64,000 nt of DNA. It comes from an uncultured Lachnospiraceae bacterium. GTDB lineage: Bacteria; Bacillota; Clostridia; Lachnospirales; Lachnospiraceae. This document shows positions 36,961 to 45,398 of the stretch, in pieces; within the stretch, counting starts at the first letter, position 1, and every line of letters starts with the position of its first letter. The stretch spans positions 172,527 to 236,526 of the forward strand of contig CANQPM010000004.1 in the NCBI GenBank assembly GCA_947625775.1. The letters are read 5' to 3'. The position numbers were made by a program, and so were the translations under genes. The notes beneath the pieces were generated by a model. It searched no databases. It saw nothing but the letters and a program-made list of their open reading frames with translations, and had not been told where the DNA came from.

Positions 36961-37516
36961 GTCCCGCTTGTACAATAGTCTCCAATGTATATGTATAGTC
37001 ATTAACCACATTAATACGCATAGCCGCCTCTCGGCTCAATGCGCGGAAACCGCTCGGCGCGTCTGGAATATCTGTATTTGACGCCTTTCTTACCGCCCAG
37101 CTCCCCAAATGCTGCAGCTTTTTCTTTATAAAAGAGAAATGCTCAGTTTCATCGATTGGGCGCGCCCCAATTACATAATCAGCCTGACCGTCCAAAATAG
37201 GCTGAATAAGTGTCTGTATATCTTCTGCGCAATACTGATTGTCAGCATCAGTATTGACGATTATGTCTGCGCCCTGCCGCAGGCACTCATCAAGCCCTGC
37301 CATAAAGCCTTTCGCCAAGCCTTTATTCTGCTTAAAGCTTACAATATGGTGGACTCCCCAGCGTCTCGCGACTTCTACGGTATTATCCTTGCTGCCGTCA
37401 TTTATAATCAAATACTCGATGGTGTCAATTCCTTCAAGTTTTTTGGGAAGGTCATTGAGCGCTATCTCCAAGGTCTGTGCTTCGTTGTAGCATGGAATCT
37501 GTATTATCAGTTTCAT
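36476..37516 (-). CDS. GT2 glycosyltransferase, polyprenyl-phosphate sugar transferase-like
   Basis: A 346-aa protein. The GT-A domain has IIQIPCYNEAQTLEIAL, YLIINDGSKDNT and VNTDADNQY (DxD), then APSGFRALSREAA, typical of DPM1-like enzymes that make polyprenyl-phosphate sugars. Two TM helices follow (about residues 230-295: CFTFLMLPPMALGVGYIL and ILACMLLIIGFLTFMIGL) and a charged tail. The start overlaps the putative ligase gene by 65 bases. The C-terminal half lies in the long inverted repeat. Confidence 0.85.
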   Translation of the reverse strand: MKLIIQIPCYNEAQTLEIALNDLPKKLEGIDTIEYLIINDGSKDNTVEVARRWGVHHIVSFKQNKGLAKGFMAGLDECLRQGADIIVNTDADNQYCAEDIQTLIQPILDGQADYVIGARPIDETEHFSFIKKKLQHLGSWAVRKASNTDIPDAPSGFRALSREAAMRINVVNDYTYTLETIVQAGREKLGITSVPVRTNPELRPSRLFKSIWGYVKKSVVTILRAYMMYKPLKCFTFLMLPPMALGVGYILRYFWFVFRGTATGHVQSLILACMLLIIGFLTFMIGLMADTLAANRRLLEDTQYHVRRTEYDALYLQQKVEKEAVRTYRVVGETQQREDERSSSAI

Positions 37517-38816
37517 AACTATCGGCCTCCTTTGAAAACTTAACTGCGGTTCTCGTATTGTTTACACATACTATTACGAACACTAAATAAATCACGGTTG
37601 TTGCCACGCATTGAGTTAAAAATATGCTTTGCAGCACGAACATAAACGCCACTGCTCTGGCAAACTTCTGCTGACGTGTTGCTTTTAATTTTCTCTGATT
37701 TCTAAGGCTTTCCAATATGCTGTACAAAAAGTACATTGCCAAAACCACGCCAGCTATTCCAAAGCTCTCACTCATCAGCACGAGCAAGCTTTTTTGTGAT
37801 GCAGCATTATCCCTCATCTGCGCCACAACCTTATTTATAACTTCTGGCATCAGGCTGCTGCCGCCCTTCGCAAAAACTCCTATAAATGCAAGCAGCAAAA
37901 GCATTAAGAACACTGTTACCCGTCTAAAAAACAACCTTGTCCTTTGTATATTTTCCTTGCTGTCCTCATTGCCGAGCTTATCCCAAAAATTAAAGAAAAA
38001 TACCCCAAAAACTGACAGCAGTAACTCAAGATAGACGCTGGTTTCCAAGTCATAGCTCAGTCCCAGCTCTTTGTCAAATACCTCCGTATATCCTGTTATA
38101 AGAGACATATTGCAGAGCATAAACGCATAGACGAAAAACATCTGCATGTCCTTTTTAATCAACTGTTTTGTAGGTTTATATATAAACGGAAGCGTAAAAA
38201 ACAATATTCCTGTCAAAACTAAGCTTGGAATGTTTTTCTGTACCAATAACAGAAAAAATCCAACCACGGCGTTTGCGCCATGCCAAAACCATTTGTTGTC
38301 ATATATGCAGAACGCAACTACATTTATAGTAATTACAATCACAAGCCATGTCGCAGCAAGATTATTATTCAGCATCTCCTGCAGGATAAAATCAAAACTG
38401 TCATCCACCAGATAATGCCATAAAAGCAGTGTATTTGTTATCATTCCAAATATGCTGAAAACCATTACCTGATTTTCAGTAATCACACGCCTTTTACGCA
38501 GCAAATAGTACATTAGCACCATCATAACTGCCAACATTTCCTTCAAATACTCTGTCGGATTAAAAATTATTTTTCCAACAAGGCTTATAAGCGCCAGAAG
38601 TCCAATCAAATATATAATTATATCCAGCCAAGACAAACCGTCAAACATGGGCTCATGCTTTTTCTGTCCGTCCCATACATCACAGATTAACATTAATAAC
38701 GTAGCAGCCAATATAACAACAGCGTTAAGCGGCATGCCAAACACAGTGACATCAGCCCAAAATATACTTGCCGTCATAAATAATCCAATAATGTAGGCTT
38801 GACATTTATCTTTCAC
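37452..38816 (-). CDS. Multi-spanning membrane protein, putative O-antigen polymerase/ligase
   Basis: A 454-aa protein with about 11-12 TM helices and a short hydrophilic C-terminus (KFSKEADSYETDNTDSMLQR). A larger loop before the last helices (PEVINKVVAQMRDNAASQKS) recalls the outer loop of Wzy/WaaL proteins. The family signal is weak, so polymerase is a guess from topology and place in the cluster. It heads the ligase-GT2 pair that would change partner if the inverted repeats recombine. Confidence 0.5.
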   Translation of the reverse strand: MKDKCQAYIIGLFMTASIFWADVTVFGMPLNAVVILAATLLMLICDVWDGQKKHEPMFDGLSWLDIIIYLIGLLALISLVGKIIFNPTEYLKEMLAVMMVLMYYLLRKRRVITENQVMVFSIFGMITNTLLLWHYLVDDSFDFILQEMLNNNLAATWLVIVITINVVAFCIYDNKWFWHGANAVVGFFLLLVQKNIPSLVLTGILFFTLPFIYKPTKQLIKKDMQMFFVYAFMLCNMSLITGYTEVFDKELGLSYDLETSVYLELLLSVFGVFFFNFWDKLGNEDSKENIQRTRLFFRRVTVFLMLLLLAFIGVFAKGGSSLMPEVINKVVAQMRDNAASQKSLLVLMSESFGIAGVVLAMYFLYSILESLRNQRKLKATRQQKFARAVAFMFVLQSIFLTQCVATTVIYLVFVIVCVNNTRTAVKFSKEADSYETDNTDSMLQRSTDLGDSAQ

Positions 38817-39314
38817 TTATTTTCCCTCTGCTGTTTTACCGTCTTTTTTATCTTTTCCCTTAATTGACGAGATAATTCCCGCTCCAAAGATAACAACAAC
38901 AAGCACTACTATTATCGCGCCCCATATTCTTGAACGTTTTTCCTCCTGCTCTCTTACTATAATGCTGTCAAACAAAAGCTGCACCTGCTTCTGCATATCA
39001 GCAAACTCAGGAGAAATCTCATCTGCGCTTACCAGCACAGCAAGACTTTCGGTTTTTACATAACCATATGTATCTTTATATGAAACTTTACACCAGCCGT
39101 CTTTAGCATCTTCACGCACAATAACAGGCGTACCCGACGCAAGAGTTGTAACAGCATTTGATGAATCACTGGCGCTCTCATAAAGAGTAGCATCTGTCGA
39201 AACTTTCATGGCTGTGTTTGCGGTGATTTGTGTATCTTCAGACGCATATGAAATCATTCCCAAAAGCAAAACCGCTATCAAAAGCAGACTTAATTTAGAT
39301 AATTTTTTTTTCAT
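38817..39314 (-). CDS. SH3-domain protein with C-terminal membrane anchor
   Basis: A 165-aa protein: signal peptide MKKKLSKLSLLLIAVLLLGM, one bacterial SH3 domain (about residues 32-92: ATLYESASDSSNAVTTLASG, then GWCKVSYKDTYGYVKTE), a helix, and a TM anchor WGAIIVVLVVVIFGAGIISS before a Lys-rich tail. So the SH3 domain faces the wall and may bind peptidoglycan. It ends one base before the putative ligase gene, suggesting coupled expression. Confidence 0.75.
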   Translation of the reverse strand: MKKKLSKLSLLLIAVLLLGMISYASEDTQITANTAMKVSTDATLYESASDSSNAVTTLASGTPVIVREDAKDGWCKVSYKDTYGYVKTESLAVLVSADEISPEFADMQKQVQLLFDSIIVREQEEKRSRIWGAIIVVLVVVIFGAGIISSIKGKDKKDGKTAEGK

Positions 39315-39354
39315 AACTCTCTCCCACCAACACCTTTAACTTCCCCAAATTTAT

Positions 39355-41067
39355 TTATAAAGTGTTATAGCACAATGTAAAATGTCCGTATGTAAATGTC
39401 TGGTCATAATCATCTTCAAGTTCATCCGCATAAGAATTTTTATAATCAAGCAGCACTATATCATCAGGTCTTAATTCATCCTCTTTCTGGCAGATGATTA
39501 TGTCCTTGTCACGCATCATAAACTGGAGAATGCATATGGTCACGCTTTCTCCGTCATCTATGTAAATAATACGTCTCTCATTTTCCTGACAAATCGCCTC
39601 TATTCTCTCAGCGATACGCATATCCCTAAAAGCCCCAAGCTCTGAGCTACTTATGCATACATTGTTAGCCCTTACGGACAGCGCCATCTCAATTAAAATG
39701 ACTGCCGCCAGCAAAAAAGACATGTTTTTGTTTCGGCGCGCGCATATTATAATTGCTCCTGCCGCCAATGTTAACACAGCCCCCAGAAGATACGCCCGAA
39801 CATAGAAGGTTTTCGGATCAAACGGATTTCCGCCTGATGCATAGCTCATTCCTATCATCATACAGTTCTGAAATCCTGTCAGATTATTTTTAATCAGACT
39901 ATATATAATCAAAAATAGCATCGGGAGCTCTGACGCTATAATTGTCAAAGTCACAATAATTATCTTTCTACTCGTCCACGCAGCATATATACCTATAAGC
40001 ATTAAAACTGGCATCAAAAACTCATGATACCTTCCATATACAAGCCCGTCAACGCGCCATGGACGCACCGTTGCGATTGAGCATATAAGAGTTTCCGCAA
40101 CGGCCGAAAGCCCTATAAAAAGATATAGATAATACTTTTTATCAGCTTTACTAAAAGATTCTTTTCTAAAAATCTGGCGAATAACATATGCAAAGCCCCA
40201 ATATGCCATCCCAAAGCTTGCGGCGCCCAGATATAACACTTTGCCCGCTATACTGATAATAAAATCCTTAAATCCCTCAGGAGTAAAGATATACTCAAGT
40301 TTTCCAATCTGCCCTGCATAATTATTGCCGTCAAACACTTCTTTGTCAGCCGCCGCATATATATGCCCGCCTATCCATGTTTTTATTGAAATGCCTATAA
40401 GTAAAAGCACTGCTGACACAATAACAAGGATCCAAAAATGCTTTTTATTTTTAGCGAAACTGTATATGGCAATCACCAGCATTCCACTTATCAGCACTCC
40501 GACTGTGCGCATATGCACAAAATAAATGTATATATTCGCTGCCACGAGTAATATAAGCGTCTGCCATCGATTATTTTCAAAATATTTATACAGCAACGCA
40601 CATATCACTACATACATAAATGCCAATGTAGATTCTGCCATAGTTGTTTTTGAGTAAATCAACAGTGGCGGATATATAACAGCTATTATTGTCAAAAGCG
40701 CCAACGTATCTTTTGTTATACCTGTAAACAATTTATCTGCAAGACTTTTAAGCATAAAAAAAATTGCCATTAACATCAGGAAGTTCAAGCCTATTGCAAA
40801 TCTATATGCCCAGATGCCATTTTTGCAAAGTACAAATATTGGAAACAGCAAAGCGCTGTAACCATACGAATAATATGAACCAAGAGAAGCAATATCCGAC
40901 CAGTCATAACCTGCAAGTTTGGCGGCATATACCCAATATCCAAATTCGTCCGACAATATAACAAAACCATAACTGCCTATAACATTATAAGCGCAAAAAG
41001 CCGTCATCAAAAAAATGAATAAAATAACAAATATGTTTTTATGACACCGTATCCCGAAAGTAGCCAT
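39355..41067 (-). CDS. GT-C-like integral membrane protein (family paralog 2 of 3)
   Basis: A 570-aa protein with about 12 TM helices. The first outer loop has LSDEFGYWVYAAKLAGYDWS then SYYSYGYSALLF. GQIGKLEYIFTPEGFKDFI and VDGLVYGRYHEFLMPVL match the paralog at 23855-25591, and AGYDW matches the one at 61736-63616. The C-terminal 80 residues are soluble. A role in transfer of a lipid-linked sugar is inferred from topology. GC content is like the core genes, so this may be the resident member. Confidence 0.65.
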   Translation of the reverse strand: MATFGIRCHKNIFVILFIFLMTAFCAYNVIGSYGFVILSDEFGYWVYAAKLAGYDWSDIASLGSYYSYGYSALLFPIFVLCKNGIWAYRFAIGLNFLMLMAIFFMLKSLADKLFTGITKDTLALLTIIAVIYPPLLIYSKTTMAESTLAFMYVVICALLYKYFENNRWQTLILLVAANIYIYFVHMRTVGVLISGMLVIAIYSFAKNKKHFWILVIVSAVLLLIGISIKTWIGGHIYAAADKEVFDGNNYAGQIGKLEYIFTPEGFKDFIISIAGKVLYLGAASFGMAYWGFAYVIRQIFRKESFSKADKKYYLYLFIGLSAVAETLICSIATVRPWRVDGLVYGRYHEFLMPVLMLIGIYAAWTSRKIIIVTLTIIASELPMLFLIIYSLIKNNLTGFQNCMMIGMSYASGGNPFDPKTFYVRAYLLGAVLTLAAGAIIICARRNKNMSFLLAAVILIEMALSVRANNVCISSSELGAFRDMRIAERIEAICQENERRIIYIDDGESVTICILQFMMRDKDIIICQKEDELRPDDIVLLDYKNSYADELEDDYDQTFTYGHFTLCYNTL

Positions 41068-41089
41068 CTTGCAATCGTAAATTCCCTAT

Positions 41090-41150
41090 TCAAACTAAGG
41101 CAGGTCTTAGACACGTCATTATAGAATCGGCCGAGACCTGCCTTAAATTT
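41090..41150. terminator. Large hairpin after the secreted protein gene
   Basis: AAGGCAGGTCT and AGACCTGCCTT form an 11-bp stem around a loop of about 30 bases, in the gap between the stop at 41153 (minus gene) and the next minus gene. The U-rich side is on plus; on minus it may act as a weak terminator or 3' stabiliser. Confidence 0.5.
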
Positions 41151-41152
41151 TA

Positions 41153-41797
41153 TTATTTTGCAACAATTGAATATGCTGCAGGGCCAGCCGCTACTTCAAA
41201 AGTAACAGTATTGGGATTAGTGTCTAAATCGTCAAGAACTGTTACAGCGCCGCCCAGCTGTACCTTAACTACACTGTATGTTTTTGTCGGGTCAATTGAA
41301 GCCTTAGGAATACCTGCTACCATTCCTATAGAACCGCCAGAAAGGGATACAAACTTCCCATCCTGTCTTGCGCCCAAATCTACATTAAGAGATGTAACTA
41401 CGCTTGCGCCAAGCGCCTCTGCGGCAGCATTTATGCTGTCCATAGCCTTATAGCTCTTCTGCGGGTTCAGGTCATACACAATAATATAAGGTGTCTGACC
41501 AGACTTCAAGCCAAGTGATGCTCTAACATCTGCGAGAGGTGTTGTAATAGCAACTCCCTCAACATTCTTTGCTGCGTATCCGCCAGCGATTGTCGTCTTT
41601 ACTGAACTGCCTGCTACTGAAATTGTCGCGCCCTCTGATTTTGTCACCTCATCCACTTCAGCGCTTTCAACGATTTCATCGTCATTGTCTGCGCCCTCAC
41701 CAGATCCGCCATAACCATAAGCGTTAACAGTAAAAACCGACGCCATTACCATTGTTGCTGCGAGAATGCCTGTTAAGGCTCTCTTAATCTTTCTCAT
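41153..41797 (-). CDS. Secreted protein of unknown function, probably highly expressed
   Basis: A 214-aa protein with signal peptide MKRALTGILAATMVMASV-like N-terminus (cleavage probably after VNAYG), then a Gly- and acid-rich linker (GYGGSGEGADNDDEIVESAE) and a compact Ala/Val-rich domain of strands (TIAGGYAAKNVEGVAITTPL, YSVVKVQLGGAVTVLDDLD). No catalytic motif or anchor seen. A near-consensus promoter and structured leader suggest high or controlled expression. I do not recognise the family. Confidence 0.65.
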   Translation of the reverse strand: MRKIKRALTGILAATMVMASVFTVNAYGYGGSGEGADNDDEIVESAEVDEVTKSEGATISVAGSSVKTTIAGGYAAKNVEGVAITTPLADVRASLGLKSGQTPYIIVYDLNPQKSYKAMDSINAAAEALGASVVTSLNVDLGARQDGKFVSLSGGSIGMVAGIPKASIDPTKTYSVVKVQLGGAVTVLDDLDTNPNTVTFEVAAGPAAYSIVAK

Positions 41798-41895
41798 GTT
41801 TCTTTCCTCCTCAATTGAGATTTTTTGTTGGGTTCACTCTATGCTGATAATGTCAGCATCCCAAAGCCCAACCCAAAAGGCTCTGTTTGCGTTTT

Positions 41896-41928
41896 ATTAT
41901 ATACTATGTTTTTGCTATTTTCAATAGC
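41896..41928 (-). promoter_or_regulatory. Promoter of the secreted protein gene with palindrome over -35
   Basis: Minus strand: TTGAAA (41924-41919), 17-base spacer, TATAAT (41901-41896). The -35 box lies inside the palindrome GCTATTTTCAATAGC (41914-41928). Further GCTAT boxes lie at about 41943, 42030, 42053 and 42085, between here and the divergent XRE gene. Confidence 0.7.
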
Positions 41929-42108
41929 TAATTTTGAAAAATGCTATTTTTTAATATATAAATTATTTTTTACGCATTTCTTTACAATTTGGGCTTTTTT
42001 GTGCAATTTGCATATTTCTATTCCTTTTTAGCTATTAATAATAACCTAATTTGCTATTAAAACAAGCCTCAGAAACAGCAGCATTAGCTATATTATTATA
42101 TATGTCTA

Positions 42109-42130
42109 TACTATTTTTGTTGAAATAGTA
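42109..42130. promoter_or_regulatory. Inverted repeat before the XRE gene
   Basis: TACTATTT (42109-42116) and AAATAGTA (42123-42130) with a six-base gap, 55 bases before the ATG at 42186. It is placed well for autoregulation by the XRE protein. Confidence 0.45.
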
Positions 42131-42185
42131 TCTTTTTAAGGCATGCATTTATTTATGAGCCATCAAAACGGTACGGAGGAATACT

Positions 42186-42608
42186 ATGTATAAAACAGGT
42201 AATTTACTGGGCGCCCGCCTAAAAGCTTTGCGCAAACAAAGCGGATATTCCCAAGAATTTGTTGCGTCTAAGCTTAATATCATCAGACAGACCTATTCTC
42301 ATTATGAAACAGGCAGAATTATGCCGCCCATAGATTCGCTTTATCATCTGTCAAAGCTTTATCAGGTGCCTGTGGACAGTCTGCTTGATTTAGCAATAGA
42401 CAAAAATAGCGATGCCACATCGGACGAAGAAACAGTTTCATTATTTTATGGAGCTGCCCCGCCTTCGGTATCCTCGCTTACAATGGAGGAAAAAGAGCTC
42501 CTGCGTTATTATGGAATGTTGGACAGCCGTGACCGTTATGACATACTGCAGTTTATGAAAATAAAGTGTTCCCGCCCGGAAAGCTTATATCCTAAACATA
42601 AACAATAA
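42186..42608 (+). CDS. XRE-family transcriptional regulator
   Basis: A 140-aa protein with an N-terminal HTH_3 domain: LGARLKALRKQSGYSQEFVA, SKLNIIRQTYSHYETGRIMP and LYHLSKLYQVPVDSLLDLA. The C-terminal 65 residues (SLTMEEKELLRYYGMLDSRD, YDILQFMKIK) probably serve dimerisation. GGAGG lies seven bases before the ATG. It is divergent from the secreted protein gene, with repeated GCTAT boxes and palindromes between them. Confidence 0.9.
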   Translation: MYKTGNLLGARLKALRKQSGYSQEFVASKLNIIRQTYSHYETGRIMPPIDSLYHLSKLYQVPVDSLLDLAIDKNSDATSDEETVSLFYGAAPPSVSSLTMEEKELLRYYGMLDSRDRYDILQFMKIKCSRPESLYPKHKQ

Positions 42609-42641
42609 AAAACACGCTTTGCAAGTTTTTCATTGCCATAA

Positions 42642-42675
42642 ATAAAAAACGCCGTCTTCGCAAAACGGCGTTTTT
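42642..42675. terminator. Terminator between XRE and amidase genes
   Basis: AAAAACGCCGT (42643-42653) and ACGGCGTTTTT (42663-42673) form a perfect stem; it serves both convergent genes. Confidence 0.9.
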
Positions 42676-42696
42676 GTTCTTTATTTTTTAATTACA

Positions 42697-43419
42697 TCAT
42701 TTCATGCTGTTTACATACTGCATAATCCCCATATACACTGCCCACGCGACCTTTTCCTGGTATTCCTCAGTCGTAAGCAGCTCAGCCTCTGTCGGATTAC
42801 TCATAAATGCGCACTCTACTATTATAATAGGAACGGATGTCTTTTTCAGCAGATAATAACTGCTATTATCTTTAGCCACCCGCTCTTTTTTGGGCTTTAG
42901 CGTGCTTATCATCTGCTCCTGCATTATCTCTGCCGCCGCCTTGCTCTTTTCAGAATTTTTATAATAAAACACCTGCACGCCGCTCACTGACGCGTCAGGA
43001 TAGCTGTTCTGGTGTATGCTCACGGTTATCACAGGCCGCGCCTCCTCTATGATGGCAAGCCTGTTTTTCATATCGCGTACTTTTTTGTTTGAATCGCCTT
43101 CTTCATACAGCCCCTTGTCCTCAGTGCGCGTCATTACTACGTTTATGCCCTGCTCTGTTAAATCCTTTTCAAGCTTTAAGGCTATCGCGAGGTTTATATC
43201 CTTTTCAAGCGCGCCGTTTACGCCGACCTTGCCAGGATCATTACCTCCGTGTCCTGCATCTATCACTACCGTAACACCGCCTGTGTTTTCGGCTGTATTC
43301 GGCTCCATCACGCTTGCAAAGCGCAGTGATTCCCTTACAAGCACAAACAGCGCCAGCGCCGCAAGGACAGAAACGATTTTCATTCTATTATTAATCTTTA
43401 TGGCTCCCATCTCATTCAC
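42697..43419 (-). CDS. cwlD: N-acetylmuramoyl-L-alanine amidase, CwlD type
   Basis: A 240-aa amidase_3 enzyme. An N-terminal signal anchor (MKIVSVLAALALFVLV region) is followed by VVIDAGHGGNDPGKVG with the first zinc His, the Glu in GALEKDINLAIALK, VSIHQNSYPDASVSGVQVFY with the second His and IIIVECAFMSNPTEAELL with the catalytic Glu. It cleaves the amide between MurNAc and L-Ala. The short length and arrangement fit CwlD, which makes muramic lactam in spore cortex; a vegetative role cannot be excluded. Confidence 0.8.
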   Translation of the reverse strand: MNEMGAIKINNRMKIVSVLAALALFVLVRESLRFASVMEPNTAENTGGVTVVIDAGHGGNDPGKVGVNGALEKDINLAIALKLEKDLTEQGINVVMTRTEDKGLYEEGDSNKKVRDMKNRLAIIEEARPVITVSIHQNSYPDASVSGVQVFYYKNSEKSKAAAEIMQEQMISTLKPKKERVAKDNSSYYLLKKTSVPIIIVECAFMSNPTEAELLTTEEYQEKVAWAVYMGIMQYVNSMK

Positions 43420-43453
43420 CAGTACAAATACTTTGTACTAATATATGAAACAT

Positions 43454-43590
43454 TCACGCCAAATAGTATTCATAGCTATCCAAATACCCATTTTCAAATA
43501 ATTCAACAGCCTTTTTCTTGCTTATCTTTTCTTCAACTCTGGCAAGCTCTGTGAAATCTGTAATATTTAATTTATTATCTAATGCCTTGC
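43454..43590 (-). pseudogene. Short Fic-family-like remnant
   Basis: The minus frame reads INNLNITDFTELARVEEKIS then KKKAVELFENGYLDSYEYYLA and a stop at 43454-43456. LxITDxxELARxEEKISKxKAxELF is the usual start of Fic-domain proteins. The catalytic part is missing. Confidence 0.5.
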
Positions 43591-43620
43591 CCTAACCTTT
43601 CTAAATATGCATTTTCCTTC

Positions 43621-44451
43621 CTAATGCCTTCTGCCAGCAATGCAATTCCCTATAAAGACAACAATGTTCGCCGCTACTATAGTAGAGCCGACTGGCGTTG
43701 AAAACAATATGGAAAGCGTTATCCCGACAAGCGAGCAGCACACGGATATCACAGCCGAGTAAATAACCACTCCTTTAAAACTCTTTATCACACGCATCGC
43801 AGACAGCGCGGGGAATACGACCAGCGCAGAGACAAGGAGCGAGCCGACCAAGTTCATTGCAAGCACTATAATAATCGCCGTTATCACCGCGATAAGCGTA
43901 TTGTAAAGCTGCGCCTTTACCCCCGTAGCCCTAGCAAAATTCTCATCAAAGGTCACCGCAAATATGCGGTTGTACAGCAGCACGAAAAGCGCCACCACAA
44001 TTACGGACATCACTATACACAGCGCCACCTCCGCACGGGTAAGCGTGAGTATTGAAGTCGAGCCAAACAGCGTGCTGCATACATCTCCTGACACATTTGC
44101 AGATGTTGAAAACAAATTCATCACAAGATACCCGACGGCAAGCGCTCCCACGGACACCATGGCAATCGCGGAATCCCCATAAAGCTTGGTATTCTGCCCA
44201 GTCCTTAACAGCAAAATTGCCGCCGCTATAGTCACAGGCATTACTACCAAAGTATTATTTGTAAGGTTAAAAACCGACGCGACCGCCAATGCGCCAAACG
44301 CTACATGCGAAAGCCCGTCGCCGATATATGAAAACCGCTTCAGTACAAGCGACACGCCAAGCAACGATGAGCAAAGCGCTATCAAAGTCCCGACTATAAG
44401 CGCATACCGCACAAACGGATATGAAATATAAAACTGTATTTCTTCTATCAT
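43621..44451 (-). CDS. znuB: Zinc/manganese ABC transporter permease (ZnuB-like)
   Basis: The start is taken as ATG at 44451 (MIEEIQFYISYPFVRYALIVG), preceded by AGAGAG; the longer frame to 44505 adds an unlikely 18 residues. The product has about 276 aa with eight or nine TM helices, of the ABC-3 family, with YIGDGLSHVAFGALAVASVF and ALLVSALVVFPALSAMRV-like conserved loops. It is the membrane part of a metal importer with the ATPase 44536-45240 and the binding protein 45390-46454. Confidence 0.85.
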   Translation of the reverse strand: MIEEIQFYISYPFVRYALIVGTLIALCSSLLGVSLVLKRFSYIGDGLSHVAFGALAVASVFNLTNNTLVVMPVTIAAAILLLRTGQNTKLYGDSAIAMVSVGALAVGYLVMNLFSTSANVSGDVCSTLFGSTSILTLTRAEVALCIVMSVIVVALFVLLYNRIFAVTFDENFARATGVKAQLYNTLIAVITAIIIVLAMNLVGSLLVSALVVFPALSAMRVIKSFKGVVIYSAVISVCCSLVGITLSILFSTPVGSTIVAANIVVFIGNCIAGRRH

Positions 44452-44535
44452 AATTCTCTCTATACCTTCTATCAATCCGCTGCCTTGACAGCTATTCACA
44501 AGCAATATCTACGCCCTCCGAATAAATCTGCCAAC

Positions 44536-45240
44536 TCACATTTCAAGCTTATTGGCAAGCTCTCGCCAGAACTCGCTTTCCATATACTCCTGCACCGTGC
44601 CTATAAATGAACGCTCCTTCTCAATATGAAGAATATGGCTTGCATACTCAATAGCCGCCTGCACGTCATGCGACACCATTATAATAGTAAGTCCTTCATT
44701 GTTCAGACGCTTAATAAGCTGATAAAATTCCACTGTCGCTTTGGGATCAAGCCCCGTCACAGGCTCGTCAAGCACCAGCAGCACAGACGACGCACAGAGC
44801 GCGCGAGCCAACAAAACCCTCTGCTGCTGCCCACCCGAAAGCTTGCGGTAACATTCCTTCCTTAAATTCCATATGTCCATACGGCGCATATTTTTCTCGG
44901 CAAGCTCCTTCTGCGCCCTTCCAAAAAAAGGCCGCCTCCCGCAGCTTGACAACGTTCCCGAAAGCACTATCTCCCATACGGAAGCGGGAAAATCCCTCTG
45001 CACAAAGGTCTGCTGCGGCAAATACCCAATCTCATGCGCATTCAGCCCATCCGAACATTCAAACACGCCGCCCATGGGCGGAGTAAGACCGAGCAGGGTC
45101 TTCATCAACGTAGACTTCCCCGCTCCGTTTTCACCGACAATGCACAGATAATCGCCCTTATTTACTTCAAAGCTTATATTCTCAGCGACAACCATTCCCT
45201 CATAGCCCAATACGAGATTTTTGCACTTAATATACGACAT
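44536..45240 (-). CDS. znuC: Zinc/manganese ABC transporter ATP-binding protein (ZnuC-like)
   Basis: A 234-aa ATPase: Walker A GENGAGKST, Q-loop YLPQQTF, signature LSGGQQQRVLLARAL, Walker B VLLVLDEPVTGLD, His in VSHDV. It lies between the binding protein and the permease on the same strand and so powers the metal import. Confidence 0.88.
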   Translation of the reverse strand: MSYIKCKNLVLGYEGMVVAENISFEVNKGDYLCIVGENGAGKSTLMKTLLGLTPPMGGVFECSDGLNAHEIGYLPQQTFVQRDFPASVWEIVLSGTLSSCGRRPFFGRAQKELAEKNMRRMDIWNLRKECYRKLSGGQQQRVLLARALCASSVLLVLDEPVTGLDPKATVEFYQLIKRLNNEGLTIIMVSHDVQAAIEYASHILHIEKERSFIGTVQEYMESEFWRELANKLEM

Positions 45241-45361
45241 TGCAAACTCCTATTTTTCATATTTTCAGCAATCCCATTTGCCTAAATTCACGCCTAACAT
45301 TTCTTGGTGGTATCCACTAATCCGAAAAAACTCCATCCTTGCGTTTTTTCCAAACATTCAG

Positions 45362-45398
45362 AAACACTTAGGTGGCGTCTTTTGCCACCTTAGTGTTT
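45362..45398 (-). terminator. Hairpin covering the znuA stop codon
   Basis: Perfect 15-bp arms (45362-45376 and 45384-45398) around gtctttt. The TAA of znuA (45392-45390) lies in the 5' arm on the minus strand. No long U tract follows, so it may reduce rather than stop read-through to znuC and znuB. Confidence 0.6.

Noticed and set aside
36612..37081. Long plus-strand ORFs opposite the GT2 gene, repeated at 51024-51417
   Set aside because: They are mirror frames of a GC-rich coding region and occur twice only because the DNA is duplicated.
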